Below are positions 1 to 5,469 of a DNA stretch of 5,564 nucleotides, piece by piece. This DNA comes from Deltaproteobacteria bacterium (GTDB lineage: Bacteria; Desulfobacterota_B; Binatia; UBA9968). Both the position numbers and the translations under genes were made by a program. Location: positions 1-5,564 of the forward strand of contig JAPUHZ010000089.1 in the NCBI GenBank assembly GCA_027297485.1, read 5' to 3'. The stretch's first letter is position 1; each line of letters begins with the position of its first letter. The notes below the pieces were generated by a model that saw only the letters and a list, made by a program, of their open reading frames with translations, ran no database searches and was not told the DNA's origin.

Positions 1-423
1 CATGCTTTGGGTATCAAGATCCAATCCGTGGATGCATCAGGACACGTAGGCAGTTTCGAGAGCGCTTTCTCTGCAATGAGCCGGGAGCACGCTGACGGAC
101 TTATAGTTGGAACATCCGCGTCCATCCTAACTCATCGAGCACGGGTCATGGAGTTCACGGTCAAGAGACGGCTGCCCACGATATACGCTCGGAGTCGATT
201 TGTGGATGCAGGTGGGCTCATGTCGTACACCGCAAGTTTGCCGGATTTGTGGCGCCGTGCTGCTACTTACGTGGACAACATTCTGAAGGGCGCGAAGCCG
301 GGCGACCTTCCCATAGAGCAGCCGAGGAAGTTCGACTTCGTCATCAACTTGAAGACGGCGAAGGCTCTCGGCCTCACGATCCCGCCCGAGGTCCTGATTC
401 AGGCGACCAAGGTGATTAAATAA
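1..423 (+). CDS. ABC transporter substrate-binding protein, ABC_sub_bind (TrpX-like) family, C-terminal part
   Basis: This is the last 140 codons of a periplasmic receptor for an ABC importer; the start lies upstream of the window. The fragment has the family's C-terminal landmarks: FESAFSAM and the LIVG strand near residues 19-37, RRLPTIY near 56-62, GGLMSY at about 71-76, YVDNILKGAKPGDLPIEQP at about 90-108, and the closing NLKTAKALGLTIPP (about 116-129) before the TAA stop. Family members are usually a little over 300 residues, so roughly the last 40% is visible, covering much of the second lobe of the two-lobed binding fold. An in-frame TTG at base 7 is internal, not the start. Ligands in this family are poorly defined; some members are linked to tryptophan or other amino acids, so no substrate is assigned. 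No permease or ATPase gene follows within the window, so the receptor is either last in its operon or stands alone. I see no clear terminator after it. Confidence 0.9.
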   Translation, partial: HALGIKIQSVDASGHVGSFESAFSAMSREHADGLIVGTSASILTHRARVMEFTVKRRLPTIYARSRFVDAGGLMSYTASLPDLWRRAATYVDNILKGAKPGDLPIEQPRKFDFVINLKTAKALGLTIPPEVLIQATKVIK

Positions 424-650
424 AGGTAGCCGTCCAGGACTCAATTAAGGCGTCGTTTAATTTCATCCTGCATCCAGGCCAGCCGAAAACCCTTACATAT
501 TACGTATTAGAGGGTCTCGAAAATGACCGAAAACCTGGGACCGCCGATCCGCTTGACAGGCATTTGCTACTGCATTAGGAGTATCCGCGTGACCTAACAG
601 CGCCTCCCCCCATTGGCAAAACATCCTTGCACGATGTGAGGCCGCAATTG

Positions 651-669
651 AAGAACTAGACCAGTTCTT
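651..669 (+). repeat. Perfect 7-bp inverted repeat just before a Shine-Dalgarno
   Basis: AAGAACT (651-657) and AGTTCTT (663-669) are exact reverse complements around a 5-base loop. The second arm ends one base before the GGAGGGGG at 671-678. It could be an operator or an RNA hairpin influencing translation of the 683 ORF, but it may equally be incidental coding sequence. Confidence 0.4.
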
Positions 670-682
670 TGGAGGGGGAAAC

Positions 683-847
683 ATGAGGAATTTAGAGCCA
701 GTTGCTCTTTCCGATTTCTGGGAAGAGTGTCCTGGCTTTTTTGTCTTTCGTGGTCCTAAGGGGATTATACAAACCTTAGACCTTTCACCGCAATATCTTT
801 GTCAAGCTACTCAACAACGTCCCTTAGTACTTAGTTTGTACTGTTGA
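683..847 (+). CDS. Short hypothetical protein (54 residues)
   Basis: An ORF starting at ATG 683 and ending at TGA 845-847 gives 54 residues, beginning MRNLEPVALSDFWEECPGFF and ending LSLYC. The start is preceded by GGAGGGGG (671-678), a very strong Shine-Dalgarno match 4 bases before the ATG, and by a hairpin at 651-669. The protein is soluble-looking, with no signal peptide or membrane segment, is rich in aromatic residues (Trp13, Phe19-20, Phe22), and has three cysteines (16, 40, 54). I do not recognise it. The purine-rich Shine-Dalgarno could instead be the Gly codons of a longer frame, because the same frame is open back to 593; in that case this is the tail of a broken gene. Its stop codon overlaps the proposed tctC promoter. 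Confidence 0.3.
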   Translation: MRNLEPVALSDFWEECPGFFVFRGPKGIIQTLDLSPQYLCQATQQRPLVLSLYC

Positions 848-872
848 CAGCCATCCCTGGTGTTGATAGCAT
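844..872 (+). promoter_or_regulatory. Predicted sigma70-type promoter for tctC
   Basis: TTGACA (844-849, perfect -35) is separated by 17 bases from TAGCAT (867-872), which keeps the key first T, second A, fifth A and last T of the -10 box. A TGA triplet directly before it (864-866) supplies an extended -10 TGn. The start of transcription would fall near 878-880, giving a leader of about 150 bases before the tctC start at 1029. The -35 box overlaps the stop codon of the small ORF at 683-847. Confidence 0.5.
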
Positions 873-937
873 TCATTTTTTTGTGAAGTTGAATCGGCGA
901 GAAAAATGAGAAGAAAATCCAAATGCCAGGCACACGG

Positions 938-969
938 AATCCCAAAAAGTCCTGAACCGTGATGGGATT
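938..969 (+). repeat. 7-bp inverted repeat in the tctC leader
   Basis: AATCCCA (938-944) and TGGGATT (963-969) are exact reverse complements separated by 18 bases. It lies between the proposed promoter and the tctC ribosome-binding site, so it could be an operator or a leader hairpin. No T-run follows, so it is not an obvious terminator. The match is short enough to be chance. Confidence 0.3.
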
Positions 970-1014
970 GTCGCCTTTTAGTTTCCATAGAAATGGAATG
1001 TGACTGTCGGCAGA

Positions 1015-1022
1015 TAAGGAGA
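1015..1022 (+). promoter_or_regulatory. Ribosome-binding site that sets the tctC start
   Basis: TAAGGAGA ends 6 bases before ATG 1029. An earlier in-frame ATG at 993 would add 12 residues (MECDCRQIRRLI) ahead of the signal peptide and has no comparable site, so 1029 is preferred. Confidence 0.75.
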
Positions 1023-1028
1023 TTGATC

Positions 1029-2096
1029 ATGTACGCAGAGGAAAGGAAATACAGGTTCGCGGTAACGCTAGCAGTCTTGGGAATGTTTACATTAGGCATG
1101 CCGGGGGTGAGCTTTTCTCAAGCCCCTTTCTATAAGGGGAAAACACTTAGGTTGATCGAAGCCCGGCGCCCTGGAGGCACAGGGGACATGAGAGTCAGGT
1201 CCATCATACCGCTGCTTCGAAAGTATATTCCCGGAAACCCCACAATCGCGCTGGAGTACATCCCAGGCGGGGGAGGTCGAAAAGCGGCCAACTACCTCTA
1301 TAAAGCTGCTCGGCCGGACGGCCTGACCATCTCGAACTTGAGCTCAAGCACAATTCCGCTTGGAGTATTGAAAGCACTGGGTGTGGAATACGATGTCTTT
1401 AAGTTCGGGCATCTGGGGACCTTCTACAGCAAGCGTCGTAGTATTTTCTACAGCATGAAGGCTGCGGGCTTGAAAACCATAGAAGAACTCCGGGCCAAAA
1501 AGGGGGTCAGGATCGGGGGGCAATCTGTCGGCTTCCCAAACTATATACGATCACGATTTTTGGCCTGGCTCGTTGGCCTCAACGAGCCCAGGTTTGTCGC
1601 CGGCTACTCGAATCCGGAGATGTATGCCGCCCTGCTCCGCGGTGAGTTGGATGCGAGAACCGGGAATCTCGATTCTTTGTTGGTGGAAAGGCCCGACTGG
1701 GTTAAGAAAGGCCTGGTGGACTTTCATGTCATGATGGAAGTACCCATAGGCAACACGCACCCAGACTTTCCTAACGTTAAGGAGATCGGAGCGTTCGCCA
1801 ATACCGATAAGGAGCGAAGGGTCCTATCGATGTTCCGCAGTTTTCAGGTCCTTGGGCAACCTACGGTCGCTCCTCCTGGTGTACCGAAAGACCGGCTGGA
1901 GATTTTACAGAAGGCGTTTCGCAAGGCCTATTCCGATCCTGAGTTTCGACGGAATTACAGGAAACTGACCGGAGCCGACCCTTCTCCGCTGATGCCGGAG
2001 GATGTGGACAAGGTCATAAGGGATCTCCCCCGAGACACCGGACTCATAAAATTGTACAAGAAGATCGCCGGTGGAGGACCCCTGCCACCCCGCTAA
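1029..2096 (+). CDS. tctC: Tripartite tricarboxylate transporter substrate-binding protein (TctC/Bug-like)
   Basis: A 355-residue periplasmic receptor that should bind a small organic acid and deliver it to the TctA/TctB membrane complex encoded downstream. Residues 1-30 form a signal peptide: charged start (EERKYR), hydrophobic core at about 10-26, and likely cleavage after Ser-Phe-Ser (28-30). The mature protein opens with FYKGKTLRL (34-42), followed by PGGTGD (48-53), YIPGNP (67-71 region), the glycine-rich YIPGGGG (78-83), NYLYKAARPDG (88-98), and the family's C-terminal block APPGVPKDRL (281-290) with YSDPEF (301-306). Length is typical. The binding-loop residues differ from classic Bug proteins, so the ligand is unknown. 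The gene probably has its own promoter at 844-872. It precedes tctA by an unusual 501 bases. The family is confident; the ligand is not. Confidence 0.9.
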   Translation: MYAEERKYRFAVTLAVLGMFTLGMPGVSFSQAPFYKGKTLRLIEARRPGGTGDMRVRSIIPLLRKYIPGNPTIALEYIPGGGGRKAANYLYKAARPDGLTISNLSSSTIPLGVLKALGVEYDVFKFGHLGTFYSKRRSIFYSMKAAGLKTIEELRAKKGVRIGGQSVGFPNYIRSRFLAWLVGLNEPRFVAGYSNPEMYAALLRGELDARTGNLDSLLVERPDWVKKGLVDFHVMMEVPIGNTHPDFPNVKEIGAFANTDKERRVLSMFRSFQVLGQPTVAPPGVPKDRLEILQKAFRKAYSDPEFRRNYRKLTGADPSPLMPEDVDKVIRDLPRDTGLIKLYKKIAGGGPLPPR

Positions 2097-2158
2097 GAGA
2101 CGCTGTAGGGCGATGAATGCCACGACGCCTGACAATCGGAGACTGGCTGAATCGCTTT

Positions 2159-2176
2159 GTGACAGACACGTGACAG
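2159..2176. repeat. Direct repeat GTGACAG, 11-base period
   Basis: GTGACAG occurs at 2159-2165 and again at 2170-2176 with ACAC between, so the copies are about one DNA helical turn apart. Such spacing can mark tandem protein-binding half-sites. It lies 63 bases after the tctC stop. Only two copies are present, so chance is quite possible. Confidence 0.25.
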
Positions 2177-2457
2177 GTGGGAGCATGATTTTTATCCATC
2201 TAACCATGCCATGGCAGCGTGCTCTCAAATAAGAAACACGTTGCGAGGTTAAAACACATGGCTACTGTGAGTGATCAGTAAGCCTTCCGGTAGATTGTAT
2301 TCACGCGGCTCAGCCTGGAGGTCAGGACTTTGCCCTGAGGCGGTTTCGGTCTCATGCCTATAAATTTAACGTGACGGTCATCGATTCTCACTCTTGAGAG
2401 CCAAGGATCATCGAAGCATGGGTTCGATACGTGAAGTTGGTTTCTCTATCTTGCAAT

Positions 2458-2475
2458 AAAAGCTGAGAGCTTTTT
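2458..2475 (+). terminator. Weak terminator-like hairpin before tctA
   Basis: AAAAGCT (2458-2464), loop GAG, AGCTTTT (2468-2474) plus one more T makes an A-run, short stem and T-run arrangement, as in a bidirectional intrinsic terminator. Only two of the seven pairs are G-C, so the stem is weak. If functional it would stop tctC transcription before tctA and require a separate promoter for tctA-tctB. Confidence 0.3.
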
Positions 2476-2597
2476 CCTTGGTTGACCGACAGCGGTAAAT
2501 TGTAAAGTCGACATGAGGGTTGCAGCGATCTCGTCCGGGGTTCGTGCCGTGTAACTGGCGAGCACAGACGCGATAGCGTTCCGGAGACATGGGTTAA

Positions 2598-4076
2598 ATG
2601 GAAATTTCACTATTTGACGCTGCGGTCCAGGGCTTCTCAAATCTGATGCATGGCCACGTCATACTTGCAATGATAATGGGGATTGGCGTCGGCACTGTGG
2701 TCGCGGTTACCCCGCAGGGTCTTGGCACGCCTCTGGTTTTCGCCCTGGCGTTCCCCATAGTCATTACATGGGACCCTATCACAGCAATCGCTTTCTTGAT
2801 TGGGGTTAGCTCCGTAAGCTCCATCTGTGCGGCTTACCTTCCCATCCTTTTTGGGATCCCCGGAGGTGCGGGATCCCAGGCCACTGTGCTCGATGGATAC
2901 CCGATGGGCCGGGCCGGCGAGGCTCGCCGAGCTCTGGGTGCGTCCTTTATGGCGGGAGGGTTGGGAGCTCTGGTTGGAACTCTGACGCTAGCTTTTGCCA
3001 TACCGGTCGCCCGGCCCATCATCTATCTTATGGGCTCTCCGGAGCTTTTCGTGGTCATCTTGTGGGGGCTGTCCATGGTGTCACTCCTCGCTGGAAAAGA
3101 GCCGGTCAAAGGGTTGGTCGCGGCGGCTTTCGGTCTGTTGCTCTCCACAATCGGCCAGCAGCCACAGAGCGGCATCATGCGTTATACATTCGGTCAAATT
3201 TATCTCCTGGATGGGCTCTCCCTCAGCGTGATCGTCCTGGGTCTCTTCGGAATCCCTGCGGCACTGGATCTGGCTCTTACCAGAATGGGAATAGAGCAGC
3301 AGCCGTCGCCGCTTAAAGGGAGCTTGCTCGAAGGCGTCAAGGATACCCTCCACAATTGGTGGCTAGTCGTTCGCTGCAGCTTTTTCGGCGTCTGGGTGGG
3401 AATCGTTCCGGGCCTTGGTTCCCAGGTCGTCGATTGGCTTAGCTACGGCCATGCCGCTCAGACCTGCAAAGGAGCCGCCGAGACCTTCGGTAAAGGTGAT
3501 GTGCGGGGCGTCATCGCACCGGAGAGCGCCAACGATGCGAAAGACGGGGGCGACCTGATCACCCTGCTCCTGCTGGGGATACCACAGAGCGCGGTTACGG
3601 GGCTATTCCTCGCGCTCCTCCTGACATGGGGCCTTATCCCGGGCCCTGAGTTGGTGCAGAAACACCCCGATGTCATTTACAGCATCATTTTCGTCCAGGG
3701 ATTATCCGGAATCATCGGAACGATGATCGGTTTTATCCTGGCCAAACAGCTGGCAAAGCTCGCCGAGGTCCGCTATTCGATCCTGGTCCCCATTATCCTG
3801 ACAGCGGTTCTTATCGGTGCTTTTAGCTCGAATCGGGATATGGTTGACCTCCTGGCGGTCGTCGTTTTTGGCGCGCTCGGCTATCTGATGAAGCGCTTCG
3901 GGTTTCCGCGACCGCCACTGGTTCTGGGACTCGTTCTAGGTTACCTGCTGGAAAGATATCTCTACCGGTCGATAATGAGCTATGACTTTGCCTGGCTATT
4001 CTTTCCCAGCGTGGTTGTGCTCCTCATCTTCGCAGCAGCGTCCCTGGGTTTTAGCTTGCGGACCCAAATGAAATGA
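2598..4076 (+). CDS. tctA: Tripartite tricarboxylate transporter large permease subunit TctA
   Basis: The large inner-membrane subunit (492 residues, typical length) that forms the translocation path of the TTT importer and works with TctB and a TctC receptor. Nearly the whole chain is hydrophobic helices. It shows the family's two-fold internal repeat: first half GTVVAVTPQGLG (32-43), GIPGG (86-90) and LDGYPMGRAGEARRALG (98-114); second half GIVPGLGS (268-275), ETFGKGDVRGVIAPESAND (295-313), LGIPQSAVT (326-334) and GLIPGPELVQKHPD (345-358). Compared with the forms I know, a Gln is inserted in the first loop (PQGLG rather than PGLG) and another replaces Gly in the second (GIPQ rather than GIPG). 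ATG 2598 is preceded by GGAGA (2583-2587) at 10 bases, a slightly long spacing. tctB follows after 43 bases, so these two form an operon. Confidence 0.93.
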   Translation: MEISLFDAAVQGFSNLMHGHVILAMIMGIGVGTVVAVTPQGLGTPLVFALAFPIVITWDPITAIAFLIGVSSVSSICAAYLPILFGIPGGAGSQATVLDGYPMGRAGEARRALGASFMAGGLGALVGTLTLAFAIPVARPIIYLMGSPELFVVILWGLSMVSLLAGKEPVKGLVAAAFGLLLSTIGQQPQSGIMRYTFGQIYLLDGLSLSVIVLGLFGIPAALDLALTRMGIEQQPSPLKGSLLEGVKDTLHNWWLVVRCSFFGVWVGIVPGLGSQVVDWLSYGHAAQTCKGAAETFGKGDVRGVIAPESANDAKDGGDLITLLLLGIPQSAVTGLFLALLLTWGLIPGPELVQKHPDVIYSIIFVQGLSGIIGTMIGFILAKQLAKLAEVRYSILVPIILTAVLIGAFSSNRDMVDLLAVVVFGALGYLMKRFGFPRPPLVLGLVLGYLLERYLYRSIMSYDFAWLFFPSVVVLLIFAAASLGFSLRTQMK

Positions 4077-4106
4077 AGACAAAGCACACCACCCCGCAGA
4101 GACTTC

Positions 4107-4113
4107 GGAGGAG
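4107..4113 (+). promoter_or_regulatory. Ribosome-binding site fixing the GTG start of tctB
   Basis: GGAGGAG is a near-perfect Shine-Dalgarno 6 bases before GTG 4120. There is no in-frame ATG nearby, so this site decides the non-ATG start. Confidence 0.75.
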
Positions 4114-4119
4114 AAACGC

Positions 4120-4611
4120 GTGTTAGGAGTTAGGTTCCAACCAGGGTCGCTTATCACACTCCTCTTCCTCACGGCGTTTGTGGTAGCGACCATCCGTGGC
4201 TGGGAGTGGCCCTATATCGCTCAGCTTATGCCGGTCTACTTTGTGGCTATCCCGGGGATCGTATTATGCGTGTTGCAGTTCTACCGCGATCTGGTTGGGT
4301 GGGAACAACGGAAGGGTGCAAAGCAAGGGGGCATTGAGATGGATGAGGTTTTCCGGGCAGGACCGGACACACGGACCGAGGTCCTCCGTACCCTCACTTT
4401 CTTCGGTTGGTTGACGGCTAGTGTTGTAGGCATCTGGCTGTTGGGGATTACCATCACGCTTCCCATACTCGTATTGGCCTATGCTCGAATCGACGGAGGG
4501 GAAAGATGGCCTGTCTCCCTGCTACTGGCCGGTGGAATTTTCCTCTTTCTCTGGGGATTATTCGAATATATCCTCAATATCCAGTGGCCCCCGGGAGCCC
4601 TGTTTGGCTAA
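4120..4611 (+). CDS. tctB: Tripartite tricarboxylate transporter small membrane subunit TctB
   Basis: A 163-residue inner-membrane protein with the size and topology of TctB, the small subunit that pairs with TctA. Hydrophobic segments lie at about residues 10-25, 34-54, 92-122 (long, perhaps two short helices around Gly109) and 131-152. The polar linker at about 55-90 (YRDLVGWEQRKG to TRTEVLR) separates the first pair from the last, as is normal for the family. TctB sequences are poorly conserved, so the call rests on topology, length, the short WPPGALFG-type C-terminus and the position directly after tctA. Translation starts at GTG, fixed by GGAGGAG at 4107-4113. The gene probably shares the tctA transcript, and a strong palindrome follows 18 bases after its stop. 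Confidence 0.85.
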   Translation: MLGVRFQPGSLITLLFLTAFVVATIRGWEWPYIAQLMPVYFVAIPGIVLCVLQFYRDLVGWEQRKGAKQGGIEMDEVFRAGPDTRTEVLRTLTFFGWLTASVVGIWLLGITITLPILVLAYARIDGGERWPVSLLLAGGIFLFLWGLFEYILNIQWPPGALFG

Positions 4612-4625
4612 TTAACTTTGATCGA

Positions 4626-4648
4626 CCACGGGGTTTGAAACCCCACGG
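4626..4648 (+). terminator. GC-rich palindrome after tctB, possible transcript end
   Basis: GGGGTTT (4630-4636) and AAACCCC (4638-4644) are exact reverse complements around one central base; outer CC/GG pairs (4626-4627 with 4647-4648) add a partly matched extension across two mismatched positions. It starts 14 bases after the tctB stop. There is no T-run after it, so it is not a textbook intrinsic terminator. It may stabilise the 3' end of the TTT message, act with Rho, or be a genome-wide repeat. Its TGA (4636-4638) is also the stop that bounds the reading frame of the next gene. Confidence 0.45.
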
Positions 4649-4749
4649 CTAACGTTCGTATCCACGCTGCCATTGCTGCAGCTTTTAAGACTCCCCGTGC
4701 CATCTCCCAAACAGACCCGGTTCTCAAAGAATTCCATGAGTTATTTCCA

Positions 4750-5454
4750 TTGGCGGGCGTGACAACGAGTCCAAAAAGCTTCGAACCGCCGCCGGTGTTT
4801 TTTGCTGGTGAGGACTACGGAGATCTTCAGGACCTGCGGTTAGAGCAATGGGCTGGTGCGTCGAAAATTTGCTACTATGCTTTCCTTTTTTGCCTGCCTG
4901 TTTTTGCTCTGGCCGGGGTTATTCATGGAGCAGTTGAAACTTCGATCAAAAAGGCATCCGCTCCCAGGAAGAGGGAAGAAAGGGAAGAAACAATCAACAA
5001 ATGGGAGTTATGTAGCCAAGAACTTACTGAAGAGCTGCTTGAGTTTAATCCAATGGATGAGCTTCGCCTCAGACTCGTGGCCGAAATGCGTAAATACGGC
5101 ACCACAGAAAAGCTCGAATTGAAGGCCGAGGATGACCCGCTGGTAGTGGCGCAGGAAAAAGGCTTCAGAGGACTCTTACAAATCGAGATCCGGGAAGTAG
5201 GGATTCAGGAATGCGGAACAGGAGAAACTTTCTTTGTGAAAATGGCAATTCGGATCGGCCTGTGGGACGTCGTTGGTAAGAAGTCCTTATACGACACTTT
5301 CTTTATCTATCCCGACATTTCAGAGTCTCCTCAGTGCAGAACTATCGAGGCATACTGTGGCAAGTCAGGACGAAAAATCGTAAGGGAGGAATTGTCAAGG
5401 GTCATCGACATTGTTTCCTCCATCAATCTAGTTCCCCAAGACGCAATTCATTAG
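4750..5454 (+). CDS. Hypothetical protein with one hydrophobic segment, uncertain start
   Basis: I do not recognise a named family. From TTG 4750 the protein has 234 residues: a Pro-rich N-terminus (FEPPPVFFAGEDYGDL, about 11-25), one hydrophobic stretch at about 40-62 that could span a membrane, a charged segment (about 67-100), then a mixed alpha/beta region with LLQIEIREVGI (142-152), FFVKMAIRIGLWDVV (161-175), LYDTFFIY (180-187) and a C-terminal helix REELSRVIDIV (212-222). The layout recalls environmental lipoprotein-like hypotheticals, but this is only an impression. The start is doubtful: the frame is open from 4639 without any ATG, TTG 4750 and GTG 4759 lack a good Shine-Dalgarno, and the first in-frame ATG is about residue 102. 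It may be 5'-truncated or use a rare start. Its link to the TTT genes is unclear. Confidence 0.55.
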   Translation: MAGVTTSPKSFEPPPVFFAGEDYGDLQDLRLEQWAGASKICYYAFLFCLPVFALAGVIHGAVETSIKKASAPRKREEREETINKWELCSQELTEELLEFNPMDELRLRLVAEMRKYGTTEKLELKAEDDPLVVAQEKGFRGLLQIEIREVGIQECGTGETFFVKMAIRIGLWDVVGKKSLYDTFFIYPDISESPQCRTIEAYCGKSGRKIVREELSRVIDIVSSINLVPQDAIH

Positions 5455-5469
5455 CTCATTAATTGCGTC
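5440..5469 (+). repeat. 9-bp inverted repeat spanning the stop codon of the last gene
   Basis: GACGCAATT (5440-5448) and AATTGCGTC (5461-5469) are exact reverse complements around a 12-base loop that contains the TAG stop (5452-5454). It could be a 3'-end stabilising hairpin or a weak terminator; no T-run follows. Bases 5470-5564 show no clear gene or signal. Confidence 0.5.

Larger units (their letters stand above)
523..847 (+). pseudogene. Possible decayed small protein gene (frameshift plus one stop)
   Basis: An ATG at 523 follows AGAGGG (509-514) at 8 bases, a normal ribosome-binding arrangement. It reads MTENLGPPIRLT and then ends after 24 codons at a TAA (595-597). If one base is skipped near 559, the next frame continues as AFATALGVSA, meets a TGA at 590-592, then stays open for 84 codons to the TGA at 845-847. 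The open part has protein-like character: ILARCEAAIEELDQFF is a plausible amphipathic helix, followed by Gly-Gly-Gly-Asn and then the sequence starting at the ATG at 683. ALGVS resembles a helix-turn-helix recognition region, but that is a weak hint. I do not recognise the family. The reconstruction requires one frameshift and one nonsense change, so it could be chance. The alternative is that only the 54-codon ORF at 683-847 is real. Confidence 0.3.
424..1028. other. 605-base stretch between the ABC receptor and tctC, no recognised intact gene
   Basis: Bases 424-522 hold nothing I can name; an all-AT inverted repeat (443-448 with 457-462) is too weak to call a terminator. Bases 523-847 look like a decayed small gene, or contain a short gene at 683-847. 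A promoter is proposed at 844-872. Bases 879-1028 would be the leader of the tctC transcript and carry one inverted repeat at 938-969. No tRNA, insertion sequence or array was seen. Confidence 0.6.
2097..2597. other. 501-base gap between tctC and tctA, no convincing gene
   Basis: No gene on either strand has a plausible start and recognisable product. Visible small features are a direct repeat (2159-2176), a 10-base perfect palindrome TGCCATGGCA (2207-2216), an isolated -10-like TATAAA (2359-2364) without a matching -35, a terminator-like hairpin (2458-2475), and a weak promoter candidate TTGACC (2482-2487) 15 bases before TAAAGT (2503-2508). An ATG at 2258 with GAGG at 2245-2248 makes only a 7-residue peptide. 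In the first frame, bases 2275-2394 are open without a start codon and could be a remnant of coding sequence. The gap may carry a separate control region for tctA-tctB. Confidence 0.5.

Noticed and set aside
127..444. Minus-strand 105-residue ORF
   Set aside because: It lies opposite the clearly recognisable ABC receptor and has no family features; a shadow of the + strand gene.
553..581. Perfect TTGACA with TAGGAG at 17 bases
   Set aside because: The -10 box matches only 3 of 6 positions, and the site lies inside the suspected decayed gene.
493..684. Minus-strand 63-residue ORF containing LLGH, which recalls tyrosine recombinase motifs
   Set aside because: The surrounding catalytic pattern (Arg, His-x-x-Arg, Tyr) is absent, and the + strand reading is at least as protein-like.
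993..1028. Upstream ATG start for tctC
   Set aside because: It lacks a ribosome site and would put a charged extension with two cysteines before a normal signal peptide; ATG 1029 has TAAGGAGA at the right distance.
2425..2440. GGTTCGATAC resembling a tRNA T-loop
   Set aside because: The flanking bases do not form a 5-bp T stem and no anticodon or acceptor arm could be found.
2408..2640. Two overlapping minus-strand ORFs before tctA
   Set aside because: No recognised product; the longer one starts inside tctA, and the two overlap each other in different frames.
3062..3353. Other-frame and minus-strand ORFs inside tctA
   Set aside because: They fall within a strongly conserved membrane protein gene and show only low-complexity or shadow composition.
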